Shown: positions 1 to 13,260 of the stretch, piece by piece
Layout: each line of letters opens with the position of its first letter
How positions within the stretch are numbered: position 1 is the stretch's first letter
Assembly: GCA_000226015.1 (NCBI GenBank)
Contig: JH153385.1
Span: 224,584 to 288,583 of the forward strand
Source of the DNA: Mnemiopsis leidyi
Lineage: Eukaryota > Ctenophora > Tentaculata > Lobata > Bolinopsidae
Reading direction: 5' to 3'
Length of the DNA: 64,000 bases
Translations under genes and position numbers: made by a program
Notes under the pieces: model-generated
Seen by the model: the letters and a program-made list of their open reading frames with translations, nothing else
What the model was told of the DNA's origin: nothing
Databases searched by the model: none

Positions 1-1643
1 TACCACATTCAATTTATACCTACCTCATTCAACATGACGGTACATAACAGCTGCCTTAGTTTCGCTAATTAACGCCGTTAACCTCACGTAATTGGAATTA
101 TTCTGGTCAGACTGTTGTGACTGTAGGTACTGCTTCGTTTCTTCCCCCAATTTCAGGTTTCTTCTCTCAATTTCAGGATTTCTTCTCATAAGTGATTTTT
201 GTTACCGCCTCTTCGGAGTACGTGGCTTTTGCTTCCAAGACAACGTAACCATTCGTGGTCGACTTGAACTATTTCATTTTTCTCAATTTGAGAATTTGTT
301 ATTACGACTGTTCATCGATTTTGATATGTTTTGCGTCTCATCATTATTCATTCTAATATATCTCTTGTCAGTTATATGGATCAATAATAACAAATAAGGT
401 TTACGGTGTAGTCCTAAAAACAATTTTCGACTAGTGAAACAAGTAAAACTAAAAATGCACATTTCATTATTTTTAAAGCTTGTTCTAACACCGGAAAATT
501 AAAATTAAACCAAGTGCTAATTTAGATAATGACGAAGCAGGAAAATTATGCACTAGCCATTAAACAAGCACAAATCACTTAAAATCACGTAATTTAGACA
601 TAACATTATATCATGCTGTGCGTCAACATCTTGACTGAACTTCTGACTCGCTAAAGAATGATAAATGCTTAGTATTGAAGAAATGGATCACCAGGGCAAT
701 TATCACTGATTCTAGTTCCTAGGCAACAGGACGTATCCCATATCAACACTCTAATATTTCCCTTTGCTTTGGTTTACAAAGTGACAAAGTCGCGTTGGAT
801 CACATCATAGTACTTGGGCTGTCATAGATCAGTCTGTAGAGCATGTACTTTTGTTCTTGTACCTCGTACTTCATTCATTGCGTTCAAATAGTTGTTCTAT
901 AAACTCTAAGAAGGTATATATAATAGGTAGCTGTTTGTTTTATATGACTTAGACTGTTTCCCTGTTTTATTCTTTGGTAGCCTAGGTTGTTGATCAGTTT
1001 TTTATTTGAACCGACTGTTTCATCTGGAATGTAATAGCTTAAAGCCTGCGACTGGTAGGAACGACACACATGTTTCTAGTCGTTTTAATACATACCAGGA
1101 ATTTAAGTTACCGAATTAGGCCTGCTGACATTTTATACAAAGCACGAGAGTACTTCACAGCTAAGATACAGAGTGTGTATGTTTGGAACATGAGCAGCTG
1201 AAAGTATGCTTACGAAATTCATTTGTACAACATATCACGTTGGCCACTTTTGTTTACACGCTTGCAATTATTTAATCAGTTAAATCTTCAATGTTTTCAT
1301 TCTTGCTTTTAGTTTTACTTTACTGACTCATACTTTTTTCAAGTGCTGATATAATGTGCATTAGTCATGCTTCTTAAGATAGTTGAGAACATATCAGAAA
1401 CAGTATGACTTAAATTCTGATGTTTTGTTTTGGCTTACGTAGACCCAAATTTATTTTACATCTTCAATCAAATTTATTTTACATCTTCAATCAAATATGG
1501 ACAAATATTTTACTAGTCTGCTGTATGTTTGATAAGGTGCCGAAAGAAAGCTCTGAACACAGTCATGAAATGACAGTTTTTCATTCCGATATTTAATCTA
1601 CTAATTCCTTCCTCCGGAGTAGACCAGGCAGTGGCTGATAACA
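1..1643. other. Upstream non-coding region
   Basis: I see no supportable gene. The short open frames lack splice signals or recognisable protein. A perfect 23-bp direct duplication sits at 1446-1468 and 1469-1491. The last part should hold the promoter and 5' UTR of the ankyrin gene that starts at 1644, but no TATA box or other core element is obvious. Confidence 0.5.
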
Positions 1644-4071
1644 ATGGCAGGACGCCTACGGGCGTTTATGGGGCTGTCTGAACAGAAGAGCCCGAGTAAG
1701 CAAGAGATAAACACAAAAATCTCCTTTAACAAACAAGAGACAAACACGAAAACCTCGTCTAACAAACAGAAGACAGAAACAGAAAAACCCTCCAACAAAC
1801 AGGATGAACATCCCACGAAACCTGAGGTACCAGACTCCCTAAAAGTCCCATGTGAGTCTGCTGGGGAGTCTGGAGAGGAGAGTGTAACCCCTACCTCGAG
1901 ATCAGAGTTGGAGGGGCTGGGAGTTACTCCTCAATCTCCTCCTGCTGGTATGTAGATTTGTGTTCTGAATCTTGTACTTAATTTTGTTTTCAGCCTCTTC
2001 TGTTTGAACCTACCATTCTGTTTTAAATCTCTCTGTTACTTAAAACCACCATCAGACAAGAAACAGTTGAAAAGAAACGAGACAGCAAAGAACTTGGCTG
2101 CACCTGAATACGGAACTTTAAAGAAAAAAGGAAGTAAAAGTCGTCTCAGTCCAAGATTGTCCGCTCGAAAAGTAAGCTATTTCTATTATCGATTTTTGAT
2201 GAAGTAACTGTTTCCTCCTTACTGCTAAAGAAAGTTTCCGAATTAGATGATTTAAACATTGGACACAAACTTTTTGTTTTTTAGCGAAATAATGACATGC
2301 TAATCCATGAAATGTTTCGTCTTCCAAATTTAATTTTATTTTGAGGTCGAACATAGTAGTTGATTTGGCGAATTTTTGAAACAGATGAAATGAGAATCAC
2401 AAGAAGTGCTGTAAAAATCTTGTTGACCTAATTAACTAATTTAAAGTAAGGAATCGTGTCGACATCTGTCAGCCTGGGTCTGCATCATAAGGATCATTCT
2501 GAAGAATTGTATTTTGCTTGCGCGACAGAGTTGAGAGTATTGCTTTCCTTCAGTTTTTGGTTTTTTCAGTGAAACAATTCTAATCAATATTAAGTTAATA
2601 AGTTGGAGTATCGATATAGTTTTGTCAAAGGGAAGGTATTGACAACCAAGAGTCATGATTGTTTCATTTCTCAGTCTAGAACCACAAATGCGAACAATAG
2701 TGAGTACTATGAAATAGTTCCCACAAAAAACGCTAACTTTAAATAGCTATTTACTAATGAAGTAATTAGCATTTCTGAGAAATGATCATAACTAAACCTG
2801 CCAACAAAAAGAACCGAATTTTATAATTAAATCCTTCTCTTCAGTCCACAGAACAGTTGAAGGAGTTTGATGACGCAGAGGAAACTCTAAGTGAGAGTTC
2901 TGGTGATGACGACTTTGATGACGAGGTAGTCTTTCGGTCTTTCTTATAATCAAGACATTAATCATTCAACCTTTCAGCCGATTGCGTTCAGTCGATTGCA
3001 ATTTCCAATCTTCACGGGAGTTAAACAGCATCAGATTTTTTATGACAGTCATCTAGAAATAAAACCAAAATATTAGAAAAGCGAGTACGCTAGGCTTTAT
3101 TTTTTGAGGCATAGAGCTAGCCTTTATTTTTTGAGCCATAGAGCAAACTAACTTTTTAAAATTTTGCAAATACCAAAGACGGAGTAATAGATTTTTATCA
3201 CCTCATATACTGCTCAGCAAATAATCAAAGCAGCGATACAAGCACAAGACTACGAGGCACTGGAGGACTTCCTTAGCGTGGACGATCTTATTGTTAACGA
3301 AATCACCTCCGAGGTAAAATATCAACTTTAACCCTTCACTTGATGCGTTAATTTTGATAGTTCCAGTTCGATTACGGACTAGACTGCTGTTCGTCTGCTC
3401 CATTAGTGACCTCTAAGTGACGTCAATGACCTCTAAGTCAATGAACCACCCAGGGTAGACGATATTATAGTGACCTCTAAGTCAATGACCTCTAAGTCAA
3501 TATCCCACCCAGGGTAGACGATATCTACACGAGTGTGTCGTGTACGATGACCAGGAAGCCTGTGATATCGTTCTGGAGGCTGGGGGTCGTTATCAACTCC
3601 CGGGATCTTCAGGGCTGGACTGCTCTGCATTACGCAGCTGCTTTTGGGCTGACTGAGATGACTCAGTATCTGTTGGATAAAGGAGCTGATCCCCGGAAAA
3701 AGTCTAAAGAAGGTGAGGTCTATGTAAAATCGAGCATTGAGCTAATGGTAACTGAAGTTTTAGTTCTGGACTCTTTTCTAGGTGGCTAGTTTTGAGATTA
3801 ATGTAGTATTGTTTGTTCTGAAATCGCGAAGTACTGTTTGCTGATAACAGACTTAACGGCTGCCTAGTGGTTCATCCACAAACACAACTTTGCAGGAGAG
3901 ACACCAGAAGACGTGGCAGACGACCCCGACATCATCCAGAAACTGCAAGTAGCTCGAGCCAGACGAGGTCTCCGCTCCATCTCGACCGTGAGCACCAGCG
4001 ACATAGAGGCAGCTCAGGAAGAGTTTAAACGGAGAACGGAGAGACGGAAAACTCAAGTGGAAGCCAGCTAG
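1644..4071 (+). CDS. Ankyrin-repeat protein, PP1/myosin-phosphatase-targeting-like, 6 exons
   Basis: Exons read as 1644-1947, 2056-2171, 2845-2925, 3218-3313, 3534-3712 and 3896-4071 (stop TAG 4069-4071). All have GT-AG borders and phases 1,0,0,0,1 agree, provided one base is dropped in exon 5; the product is then about 316 aa. The start is the first ATG after an in-frame TAG at 1620-1622. The N-terminus is Lys/Asn/Thr-rich, with about four imperfect 11-residue repeats containing NKQ. A highly acidic patch (exon 3) and two to three ankyrin repeats follow; GWTALHYAAAFG and YLLDKGADP are textbook ankyrin. The tail is ETPEDVADD and then a basic helical segment. The acidic/ankyrin layout and the ETPEDVADD step recall PPP1R12/16 myosin-phosphatase targeting subunits, and KISF in exon 1 fits the RVxF PP1-docking consensus, but this is inference. 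The exon 5 acceptor (AG 3532-3533) lacks a good pyrimidine tract. A generic ankyrin adaptor is the alternative. Confidence 0.75.
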
Positions 4072-4737
4072 CAGGGTCCGAGGCAGGGAACGTGTCATCA
4101 ATTCTCCATTGGCAATAGTACGTCCTCAAGAGCAGTGCAACTGCTGGTAATGAGATTGAGACTTTCTGCTAGGGTTTTGTTTGTTTGATGAGACACAACA
4201 GTGACAACAGATGCTACTTTGAATTTAGCACAACTACAGAAATTGGAACTAAAAGTTTTGATTATCTCTTTTTTAAGTTTGTATACAGTGAACAGATATT
4301 TTTTGTCAGTTTCAGAGACAAATTTTGTAGAAAGCCCCTTTGTAGAAAGTATCATTGATCTTATATATTGTTGTTTGGCATGATCCAATTCAATAGCCAC
4401 ATAAATACGATGGGTATTTGAGACCATTAAGTTGACAGATCCCATACATCGAAAGAACATAAGCATTAAGTTAATGTAGCCAATTTGAGCAGATGGTACC
4501 AACTATTTGGTACCTGATCAGTTATAGATGTGAGTAAGGTTGAGGTGTTGTTCGCCTGGTTGTTATTGCATGATGATAAAGTTTCATTGAATTGAAGGGC
4601 GTGTTTTAAGGTTAAGGGACCTTTAGAATTGATGCGACTAATTGAAATGCTTATTATTCATACCATTTTTTTTCTTAACATAATGAATATAAAAAAGATG
4701 ATTAAAATGAAAGCATAATGATTGTTGAAAAGAAGTA

Positions 4738-4743
4738 AATAAA
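4738..4743 (+). terminator. Poly(A) signal AATAAA of the ankyrin gene
   Basis: A canonical AATAAA lies about 670 bp after the ankyrin stop codon in a very AT-rich stretch. No competing canonical signal was picked out closer, but the choice is by eye. Confidence 0.4.
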
Positions 4744-7074
4744 TAGACCTTAGCTCGTCGGCTTGATCTTCCTATCTTTTTATAGCACAACTTGAGCAAA
4801 TGTTTGTTATTTTATAAACGTACAGATAATATGAGCGGATTGTTGTAATTTTTATCTTACTATCAAACTGTTATTTTAATTTCTAGTGATAGTTTTCTGA
4901 TATTCAAACAATATAAGTGCAATCTTCATTAGAAAATTAACGAATATTAGTAAATTACCTATTAAAAAGAGCTTATGCAAAGAGACTGTCAGAGGAAATT
5001 AATCTGGAAAGGGACATATATCGATCGGAATCATTGGTCAATCAATCACAAAATTGCCAAGGTAACTGTCGATGACATAAATTCTGGATTCGTTCTGATT
5101 CTCTTGCTAAACTGCAGTTTTATCTCCCTGCTTTGCAGGAATTGCAGGATTATCATCCTACTTTTGTCTTCTATCCCTAGTTTTCACGAATTGTTTATAC
5201 CCGGCTGCGAAATACTCCCAAAGAAAATAAACTTTTTCTCCGACTTTGGGCGCAGAAAATTGCTGCCTACTGCTGTCAGCAAACAATGAAGAGTCGACGT
5301 GTCGAAATAATATGATAGAAACTTAACCGGATAAAAGGTAAAATTGTTGCACTTTCTATTACTATCAACAGAGTTTTACAAAAAAAGTCTAGTTCCAATT
5401 GAATACTGCTGTCTTGCAGAGCAAACCTTCTGTCTTAAAACGTGTTAACGTTTTACGGATAGACAAATGTCAATTAGACTCTGTTAGTGTTGCCATGACA
5501 ATAAAGTATCCAATCATCAAGAGAAACAACCAGAAAAAATAAAAATTCCTCGGATGGTCGTGTTGGCCAGCGGGATCTACCACTATACTAATTGACTACA
5601 AACATTCCTTTCGGCTCAAGGCTGAGACAGCGATACTAAATAGCTGTTGGACGAGCATTGTTTTAGAAAGCGTGTCGAAAAGTAGAATAAAATCAAATTA
5701 AGGTTGCTGATCGACCAGGCCACAGGCCTTCCCTGGCATTATATTTATAACCAGTATGCAGTATGTGCTTTTCATTTATCTTTTGTGTATAAATACTAGA
5801 TTAATCAACCGATTTTAAGTGTTATCTTAGCTTGGTCATTAGAAGGAGAGAACATATTCATTTCGGTTTCCAAATATGTAATTAGTTAAAAAAATTTAAG
5901 CCTTATCAAGTTTGGGTTTCCTCTATACTATTCAATACGCGGCTACAATCAATCGAGACTATATTTACAATGTCGGACGTTGCGTCAGACTGACGTAATT
6001 AATACAGGGTTAATACAGGGTTACAATCATTGCATCACTACACTCAACCATGAGTTTTCTACACTTCTATAGCCACAGCAGGCATGATGTCACATTGTCA
6101 CACGCAGCGTAGTGATTAATGTAACAATCTTGGAATGAGCTAACGATGCGGAAACTCCTCTGATAACATGAGCTACAGTACTCCTTAATGTATCTGAACT
6201 GTGGTAGTTGTAATTGTAGTTGTGATAGCTGTGATGGTGAGTAAGATTTTATTCCCCCTCCCCCAGCCCCCTAGACAGTTCCCCATCTTTCCCTTTATCT
6301 TCCTCTTTTTTATCCTTCTCCCTTTCCTTGGTCTCCTCCTTCTATAACAGATCTTAATAAGATCTGTTTAAGAAAGAGGAGGCCAAGGAGGCTTCCTCTA
6401 TCTTTTCCTTCTCCCCATCCTTCTCTCCTTCCTTAGCCTCTAGAGAGGAGACTAACTTTCTATAATCCTTCCCTCTTTTCTCAGCTTCTTTCCTTAGGGC
6501 TTATACCCCAGTACCCCAGCCTTATAGCCCTCCTCCTTCTGAGCTCCCCTTCGCCTCCACCGTCTACCCTCACCCTTTTTCGCAGATTTTCGCCTTTTGA
6601 CGCTTATAACAGCTGGAACTTTGATTTAAAACGATTTATACAATATTCAAACGCATTAAAGCAATTAATGCACTACGCAGCATACTTTACATGTTTTACG
6701 TCATTGCCAAGAAATTTGAAACGTATCGCACAATCATAATAATCTAATGCCATTGTAATATGTCGGACGTCGGTTCTGATCCTGATATACTTGTCTTGCA
6801 ATTTTTTCGGAAATTTAATAAACTCCAAATAATCAATTTAAGTTTGTATAGCATCCTGGTTCCTCACGGCGTTACTTATTACCAAGGCTGTCAGAAAAAG
6901 TAAAAACTGAAAAGCAATTTAGACAGAGGCGCGCGGAGGTATATTACAACAGAATATTTTAAGGAAAGAATTTTAAAAAGAAAATTGAAAGCAACGTAAC
7001 ATTTTGAACGCAATAGTGCAATTGTCACCACCTAATTTCGTATCAGAATACACACCTGGGTATTGGGTAACAGC
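4744..7074. other. Intergenic region with a pyrimidine-rich tract
   Basis: No gene seen. From about 6248 to 6590 the + strand is strongly C/T-rich (runs of CCCCTCCCCC, TTCCTCCTTCT), a low-complexity polypyrimidine tract that could adopt unusual DNA structure. An AGATCTTAATAAGATCT palindrome lies inside it near 6350-6367. Confidence 0.5.
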
Positions 7075-7595
7075 TTGTAAGCGTCATAAAGGTAACAGGG
7101 TGCAAACGTCATCAAAGTAACATGGTGTAGACGTTACCAAGGTAACATGGTGTAAACGTCACCAGGGTAACATGGTGTAAACGTTACCAGGGTAGCAGGG
7201 TGTAAACGTCAGCAGGGAAACAGGGTGTAAACGTTACCAGGGTAACAAAGTGTAAACGTCACCAGGGTAACAGGGTGTAAAAGTCACCAGGGTAACAGGG
7301 TGTAAACGTAACCAGGGTAACATGGTGTAAACGTTACCAGGGTAACAGGGTGTAAATGTCACCAGGGTAACAGGGTGTAAATGTCACCAGGGTAACATGG
7401 TGTAAACGTTACCAAGGTAACAGGGTGTAAATGTTACCAGGGTAACAGGGTGTAAACGTTACCAGGGTAACAGGGTGTAAACGTCATCAGTGTAACATGG
7501 TGTAAACGTCATCAGGGTAACAGGGAGTAAACATCCTCAGCGTAACCTATGGTGTAAACGTCATCAGGGTAACAGGGTGCAATCGTCATCAGGTT
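7075..7595 (+). repeat. 25-bp minisatellite, about 20 copies
   Basis: The unit is close to GGTGTAAACGTCACCAGGG followed by TAACA. Successive copies are offset by 25 bp with a few 1-bp indels. Copies differ mainly at the C/T after ACGT and at G/T before GGTG. The edges are more diverged than the centre, as in arrays that grow by unequal exchange. Many copies carry ACGTCA, a half-site of the cAMP-response element. Identical spacing-free head-to-tail units rule out a CRISPR array. Confidence 0.95.
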
Positions 7596-10500
7596 GCTGC
7601 AGGGCGCAAGTACCAACAGCAGCTAGGTGCAATCTTAGCCTACAATATTTGCATTTGCGTGTCAATGGTTTTCGGACGTAATTACGATTATGTCTAAAGA
7701 TGCGGGTGTAAGTATAATAAGGAAGGTTTAACTGAGGGTGTTATATAAGGTTGGTCTTGAGCAGGGTATAACGATCTAGTACATATACTGTGTAGCTCCA
7801 ACAATTGTAACTCTAACAATTCTATATTACTATCGCACCGTTTTTAAAGAGCCTAGTTTCATTGCACAAAAAATATAATCGCTTGATTGTCGCTAGACTT
7901 ATCGGTTCGACGTTATCACTTGTGACTTATTGGTTTCAACAGTTGTTCTGCACAGTCCATGGTATTGGACCATGAGGAGTGCTGTAGGGCCTGCTGCAAT
8001 ACAACCTGAATTACACATATCTCTTGGACCCTGGCTGACATATCGATCAATTTAATTAGTTCTGTATCATGGTGCCACTTGCATAACATGGGGATTAAAC
8101 ATATTGGTTTGCAAAGCTGCATGGCCTTTGGGCTAAGTTGTAAATAAGCAAGATAACCATCCATGAACTTTAATAATAAAATCATTTGGAAGAGCCGCAA
8201 TTGCCGAGTACTCGAGTAGCTTCTGATATACAGAGCAAGGCTGACAAACTCTTGTCCTTACTCACAACTTACAATGACTGGGGCCTCCGTGCAGGTCGAT
8301 TTACAACGTTGTTTTGTTGCAATCTTATGTTTTAATTTGAACCTTTATTTTGTTTGAATTTAGTTTTATTCTTGATTCATGTTTATTTGCAATTCTTAAC
8401 ACCTAGATTTCCGAACGACATGAATCACTGTCAATCTGCAACGCTTGTCCTAACTCTTATCGTTGCAGCTAGGCTATATATCTATCTGAATGTGTGGTAT
8501 TCACTGTACTATTCTCTTATCCCTATTCTGCTTTGTCTTTTCGTATCCCCCACTTATTTACCTGGCATGTTAGCCGTAACACTCAATAGATTGGGATTTT
8601 TCGTCGGTTTTATTAATTGAAGAATCTGTTCGATCTTTTGTCAATTTTATGACATTCGACAATCGTTACGAATGCTATTAAAGTGTAACAGAAACATGAG
8701 TTATTGAGTTAACATTATAGTCGTCATTCATCTCACCGCATGCAGCTGCAAGAAATACGATATCGGAGAGAAAATAACGTTCTGATCACTCTTTAAAAAA
8801 GGTCATTATTTTATTGGGAAGGTCATTATTTTAGCATAATATTCGTTTGGCCTAGATTTTAGACCTTTTTCAGGTGTAATGCGTCTGGACAATTAAGGAG
8901 TCTGGCTATGTAGTATGGAAGTTTGGCAATATAGTGAACTTCGATGTCTATAAGCTGTTAATGTAAACACATTTAACTAGTATAAACTTTTACAGCGACT
9001 TGACATCATAAACATTAATACTTAAATCTCAATTGAACATTTAACTTTTAACCCGCGACGGCACAATCCATCTCAATCTTGCTGCTCCTAGATTTCCAGT
9101 TTGCGAGTCATTCACAATTTTGTCAGTCTCTGACTTCTAAGCAATAGCTATGAATTGCATGAACTCTTTCAGACTATTTATACAAGTTTGCAAGTGACAT
9201 GATTGCCTGCATTTTCTACGAAACGCAGTTCGTTTAAACTCTCGAAAGATTGGCTGTACAAATGCAATTTTCTTACAATTTTCTTACTCGCTATAAGAAT
9301 CCTAGCTTGCCTATACAGGTGGGTGTGTACACGTACAAGATGCTGCCCCGCCTAACGACCAGTAACAACGATCTGACAACATTGTGATATGTTTCTAGAT
9401 CACCTGCTTCAAATCTGCTCTTTTCTTGCTGTAATCAAAATTCGTATTTCCGAGAAGCTATAATTAAGCGTGTGTTTCGTTGTTTATATGTTGGTATGTT
9501 TTGACCCTTCTATTATATATAGTCCTTTTTCGTAACAAATCTGAGTCTTTTACTATAATATTGATACTAAAGACTTTAGAAATTTAGCATATTGCACAAC
9601 TTTAATAACATCTAAAAAATGTAACTGTAATAATAGTAATATAAAAACCTTGTATTTTACTATGTTCGTAAACTCAATAGTGAATAGGTCAAATTGTGCT
9701 ACTTATGCACGACGATATCATTACTTCCTTGAATTTGTTATCAATCTGAGTAATTGTCACACAGTACTATTTAAGATTTCAAAGGCAAGATGATATCTTT
9801 ATGACTCGGCTAACCAGTATTGGATATCAGTTATCACATGATATCCCAATGACGCACAATATAACGAGAAGTTTGATATTTAAGTTAAACAACCCTGTGA
9901 AAGTAAACCGTCGCATGCAACTAAACTTTAGTCAGTTCGAACCTTGCCAGCTCAGTAGAGTAGTTTTCCTTGCAACCCCAACTTATTATGCAGTTTAATG
10001 TTGAGTTACCGAAAAGAACATTTTAAACCTGCTGCAGCTATGATCAGGTGACGTTTAAAATAAACCGTCTTCTCATTTAACTAAACAACTTACCATTAAC
10101 AACGCTGGTCACATGGTACTATCCTAAAAACTAACAAGTTATAACTAAGCTACTAAGGGAAAATTCGGTAAAACACGCACGCTAAATGGTTAGTGCATTG
10201 CCCCCTGATCGAGAACTAACAGCGCAGTTTCGATTAAGTCGGATACAGTTGCATGCTTACACACTCTCTGTTGTAAGCTTGCACAAATCCAGACGGCTGT
10301 AACTGTGTTCTTTAAAGTAAGAAGTTGGTTGCCAGCAGATCTTGTTTTGCTTCCGTTTAATTTCGTCAATCGTTATCGTGTAATGCCGATTTTAACGAAG
10401 ATGTGTTTTCAAATTTGAGAAATATTTAAGAACTTTTTGCATGATTTTTATCCTTTAGAAATTCATTAAATCAGCTGACAGAAATGATAAACTCGTATCT

Positions 10501-12799
10501 ATTTATGTCTACCAACCCCCTACAAGAAATAATAAAGTTACTACAAGATATTACTATTAGCATTCCCGAACATTACTATCAGTTTACTTAAGAACAATTT
10601 GCTCAGGAAAGCTTGATCAGGAGGGTGTTTTAAATTTGTGAAAAGAATTAAAACATAAGCTGAATTGACACTTTAAGCTCGTTTATTCCTGTTATTGTTA
10701 AACCTTTGCGAGAAGCTGATCTGAAACTCAGTGAGTAGTACCCAGTACTCACTGAGTATCAAGCTTACATTTGGAATAGAAGAGCATATCGTGCTGAATT
10801 GACAACTTCATGACCAATGTTAAAGTTTAACTTAGTTGATTTTGTTTAACATGCTCATCCATGCAAGTTGGCAACATCAGACTGACGGAGAGAACTGCTC
10901 AATACTTTCGCATCTAATTAATTTTCATTAATTCGAATCTTGGCGAAGATGTAATGTGGACGAATTATTTTGAGTTAGATGACTAGTATTGTAATCCCAA
11001 TTCTATCCATTCCGTCCGTAATTGTATGATGAAATACACAATTAATCATGTTAATTAGGATGAACAAATTCACTAAATCTGGGTTATTCATTTCTGAACG
11101 CTGTATTTTTATTAGAATGGGTCGTTAGTATGTTAAAGTTATCATGACATTTCGCCAGCTGTTATAAAGTCATTTATACAGATATATACGTAACTTTTAA
11201 TGTTGCAAATTCATTTTAAGGTTTCAAAATCCTGTTTGCTCTATCTTTTATTGTGGAGCAGAAAAATAAATTAAATTTAAGCGTTTCTATAATGGCATAT
11301 TAATCACCTCAATCAGTTTCCGATGGAAATATTGCCGGCTGCCGCATATTCATCACATGATATAATACCTGTCCTAACAAACTACTAATACTTTTCATTA
11401 GACTTAACGATACTCGATACGTCTAGAACAATCCATGTGTATATTTTCCACTGTCAGCTCTCTGACATATGTCCTTTCTTGATAAGATGACATGATAGCA
11501 TGTTGCTATATGTCATGATAGCATGTTACCAAGACAACTATATCAGATTGCTACTAGAACAATCAGGGACAAGGACACACCAGTCTAAGATCTAGACAGG
11601 ATGGACCTCTTGGTGATCGGCTGAGTTGCGACTCAGTACTGCTGAGTAAATGTACCTTTGTCAGCGTTCAGCGTGGGTAATTTCTTGTGCAGATTCTGGG
11701 GGATTTTCGTATTTTGATTTATTCTTATATTTTGTACTTATACTGAAGTAATTCTTTTCGCCTGTGCTTCTATACCGATCATGATCAGTTGAAATTAATT
11801 TTGAGCTTTTTCACTACACGTTTTGATTGCTGCCCTTAAATCGATTTAATTAGTACTCGCTAATAGAGAATTAGAGGATAATGACTTTTCATGAAGCTAG
11901 TGCAATGTCGGTCTGTATTTTTCATAAAGACTTAACTACAAGTAGCCTGTCCTAGAGTACAGCTTACTTTTTTCATGTGATTTATCGGCGCGAGCTGAAC
12001 AAGTCTATTGGCTAATAACCCGACCTTAACTTCATTAATAATCGGTTCCGGTCAGATCTCAATTTCTTAAATTATCATTTGTATCATTTTTGCATTAATT
12101 TTGTCGATCGTGTTATAATTCTTCAACTTGTTACATAATATATAGCTCTTTGATCACAAACATCGAGAATCATGATTCATTGTGACTTAGCACGTTAGAC
12201 TTGAATAATCTTCTTGACGTTGTTTGTTGAATCTATAAAGCTGTAATCATTTGACCGCTAGGCTTAGAGTTAGAGTTAGAGTGTGGCGACACGATTGGCT
12301 CAGCTGCATGTTTATGTCTCGGAATTAATCAATAAACAAAAATAAGCATGTATTTAAATGTCCATCAAATTAAAACTGGAGACAATAGTGTTGACCGAGC
12401 GTTTTTTGATGATTCAGTTTCTTTCATTCTGCGTATTATTTCAACCATTTCTTATTGTGACGCCCAATTACGAACATTTTAATGGCATGAATTGATTCGT
12501 AAAAATTTCAAAAAAAGAGTCTCACAATTAAATATGTAAGCTACAGTAACACATATAATATACCCTATAAATAATTCTCCTTGCAAAATATCTCGTTTAC
12601 TGAAGACCCCGGCATTGCATTTATGTGTTTTATACTCACAACACTTTCATTATGTACCCGACAAATAATACTACAATTTCAATTCACAGATTGCCTATCC
12701 AGATCTCTCAACTTCATTAAAACCGACAAATTTCACCCCCGAACTGACCCCCTGTAGACTAACCGTCACGTCACACAAGGATTGTAACTACGTCTCACC

Positions 12800-12859
12800 G
12801 CTACAATAGTGATGTAGTGTGTCACAGTGCTACAATAGTGATGTAGTGTGTCACAGTGC
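12800..12859 (+). repeat. 29-bp tandem duplication
   Basis: Two head-to-tail copies of a 29-bp unit beginning GCTACAATAGTGATG and ending GTCACAGT, essentially identical, so a recent duplication. Confidence 0.85.
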
Positions 12860-13171
12860 ATGACGCTGTAGTCGCAGCTGCACCTTACGTGTAATTGGGG
12901 AGTAATACGGCGACAATCGCGAATTGCTTGTCTATAGCTGCATGGAGATCGGATGCAGCTTTTATGTATGCGCTTTTTTCCTTTTTGTTTGATGTTTTTT
13001 CGACCCAAGACTTTTTTGGCAGCTCAGTTTAAAGATTCGTAGCACGGAACTAAGTTAAGTTTGAGGTATTAATAAGCTAATAAGTTTCACGCCTGTTGTT
13101 GCTGTTGAAATTGCGCAATTACAGCTTCATGATCATCAATTTTTCGATGTCCTGTCGACTAAACATAGAAT

Positions 13172-13260
13172 TACAGTAAAACCTCTATTTACCGGGCCTC
13201 TCGGGGGAAAGGGAGAAGGCCCGTTAAATTGAGGGACACGGTAAATTGAGGCACGGTAAA
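13172..13260 (+). mobile_element. Possible pogo/Tigger-type transposon end
   Basis: The segment starts CAGTAAAACCTCTATTTACC, which resembles the conserved ends of pogo/Tigger-like DNA transposons (inserted at TA, ends CAGT...AACCTC). It continues with GGGCCTCTC and its near-complement GAGAAGGCCC, then the repeated phrase CGGTAAATT. I do not see the opposite end in inverted orientation nearby, so it may be a solo end or a degraded copy. The call rests on remembered consensus only. Confidence 0.35.

Noticed and set aside
4098-4502. 134-codon - strand ORF behind the ankyrin gene
   Set aside because: It is antisense to the ankyrin 3' end and UTR, with no recognisable domain and no splice partners.
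7075-7595. CRISPR-like array
   Set aside because: Units are contiguous with no unique spacers and drift gradually; the window is animal DNA. It is a minisatellite.
7916-8200. 94-codon - strand ORF
   Set aside because: Composition is plausible, but there is no known domain, no good start context and no adjoining exons.
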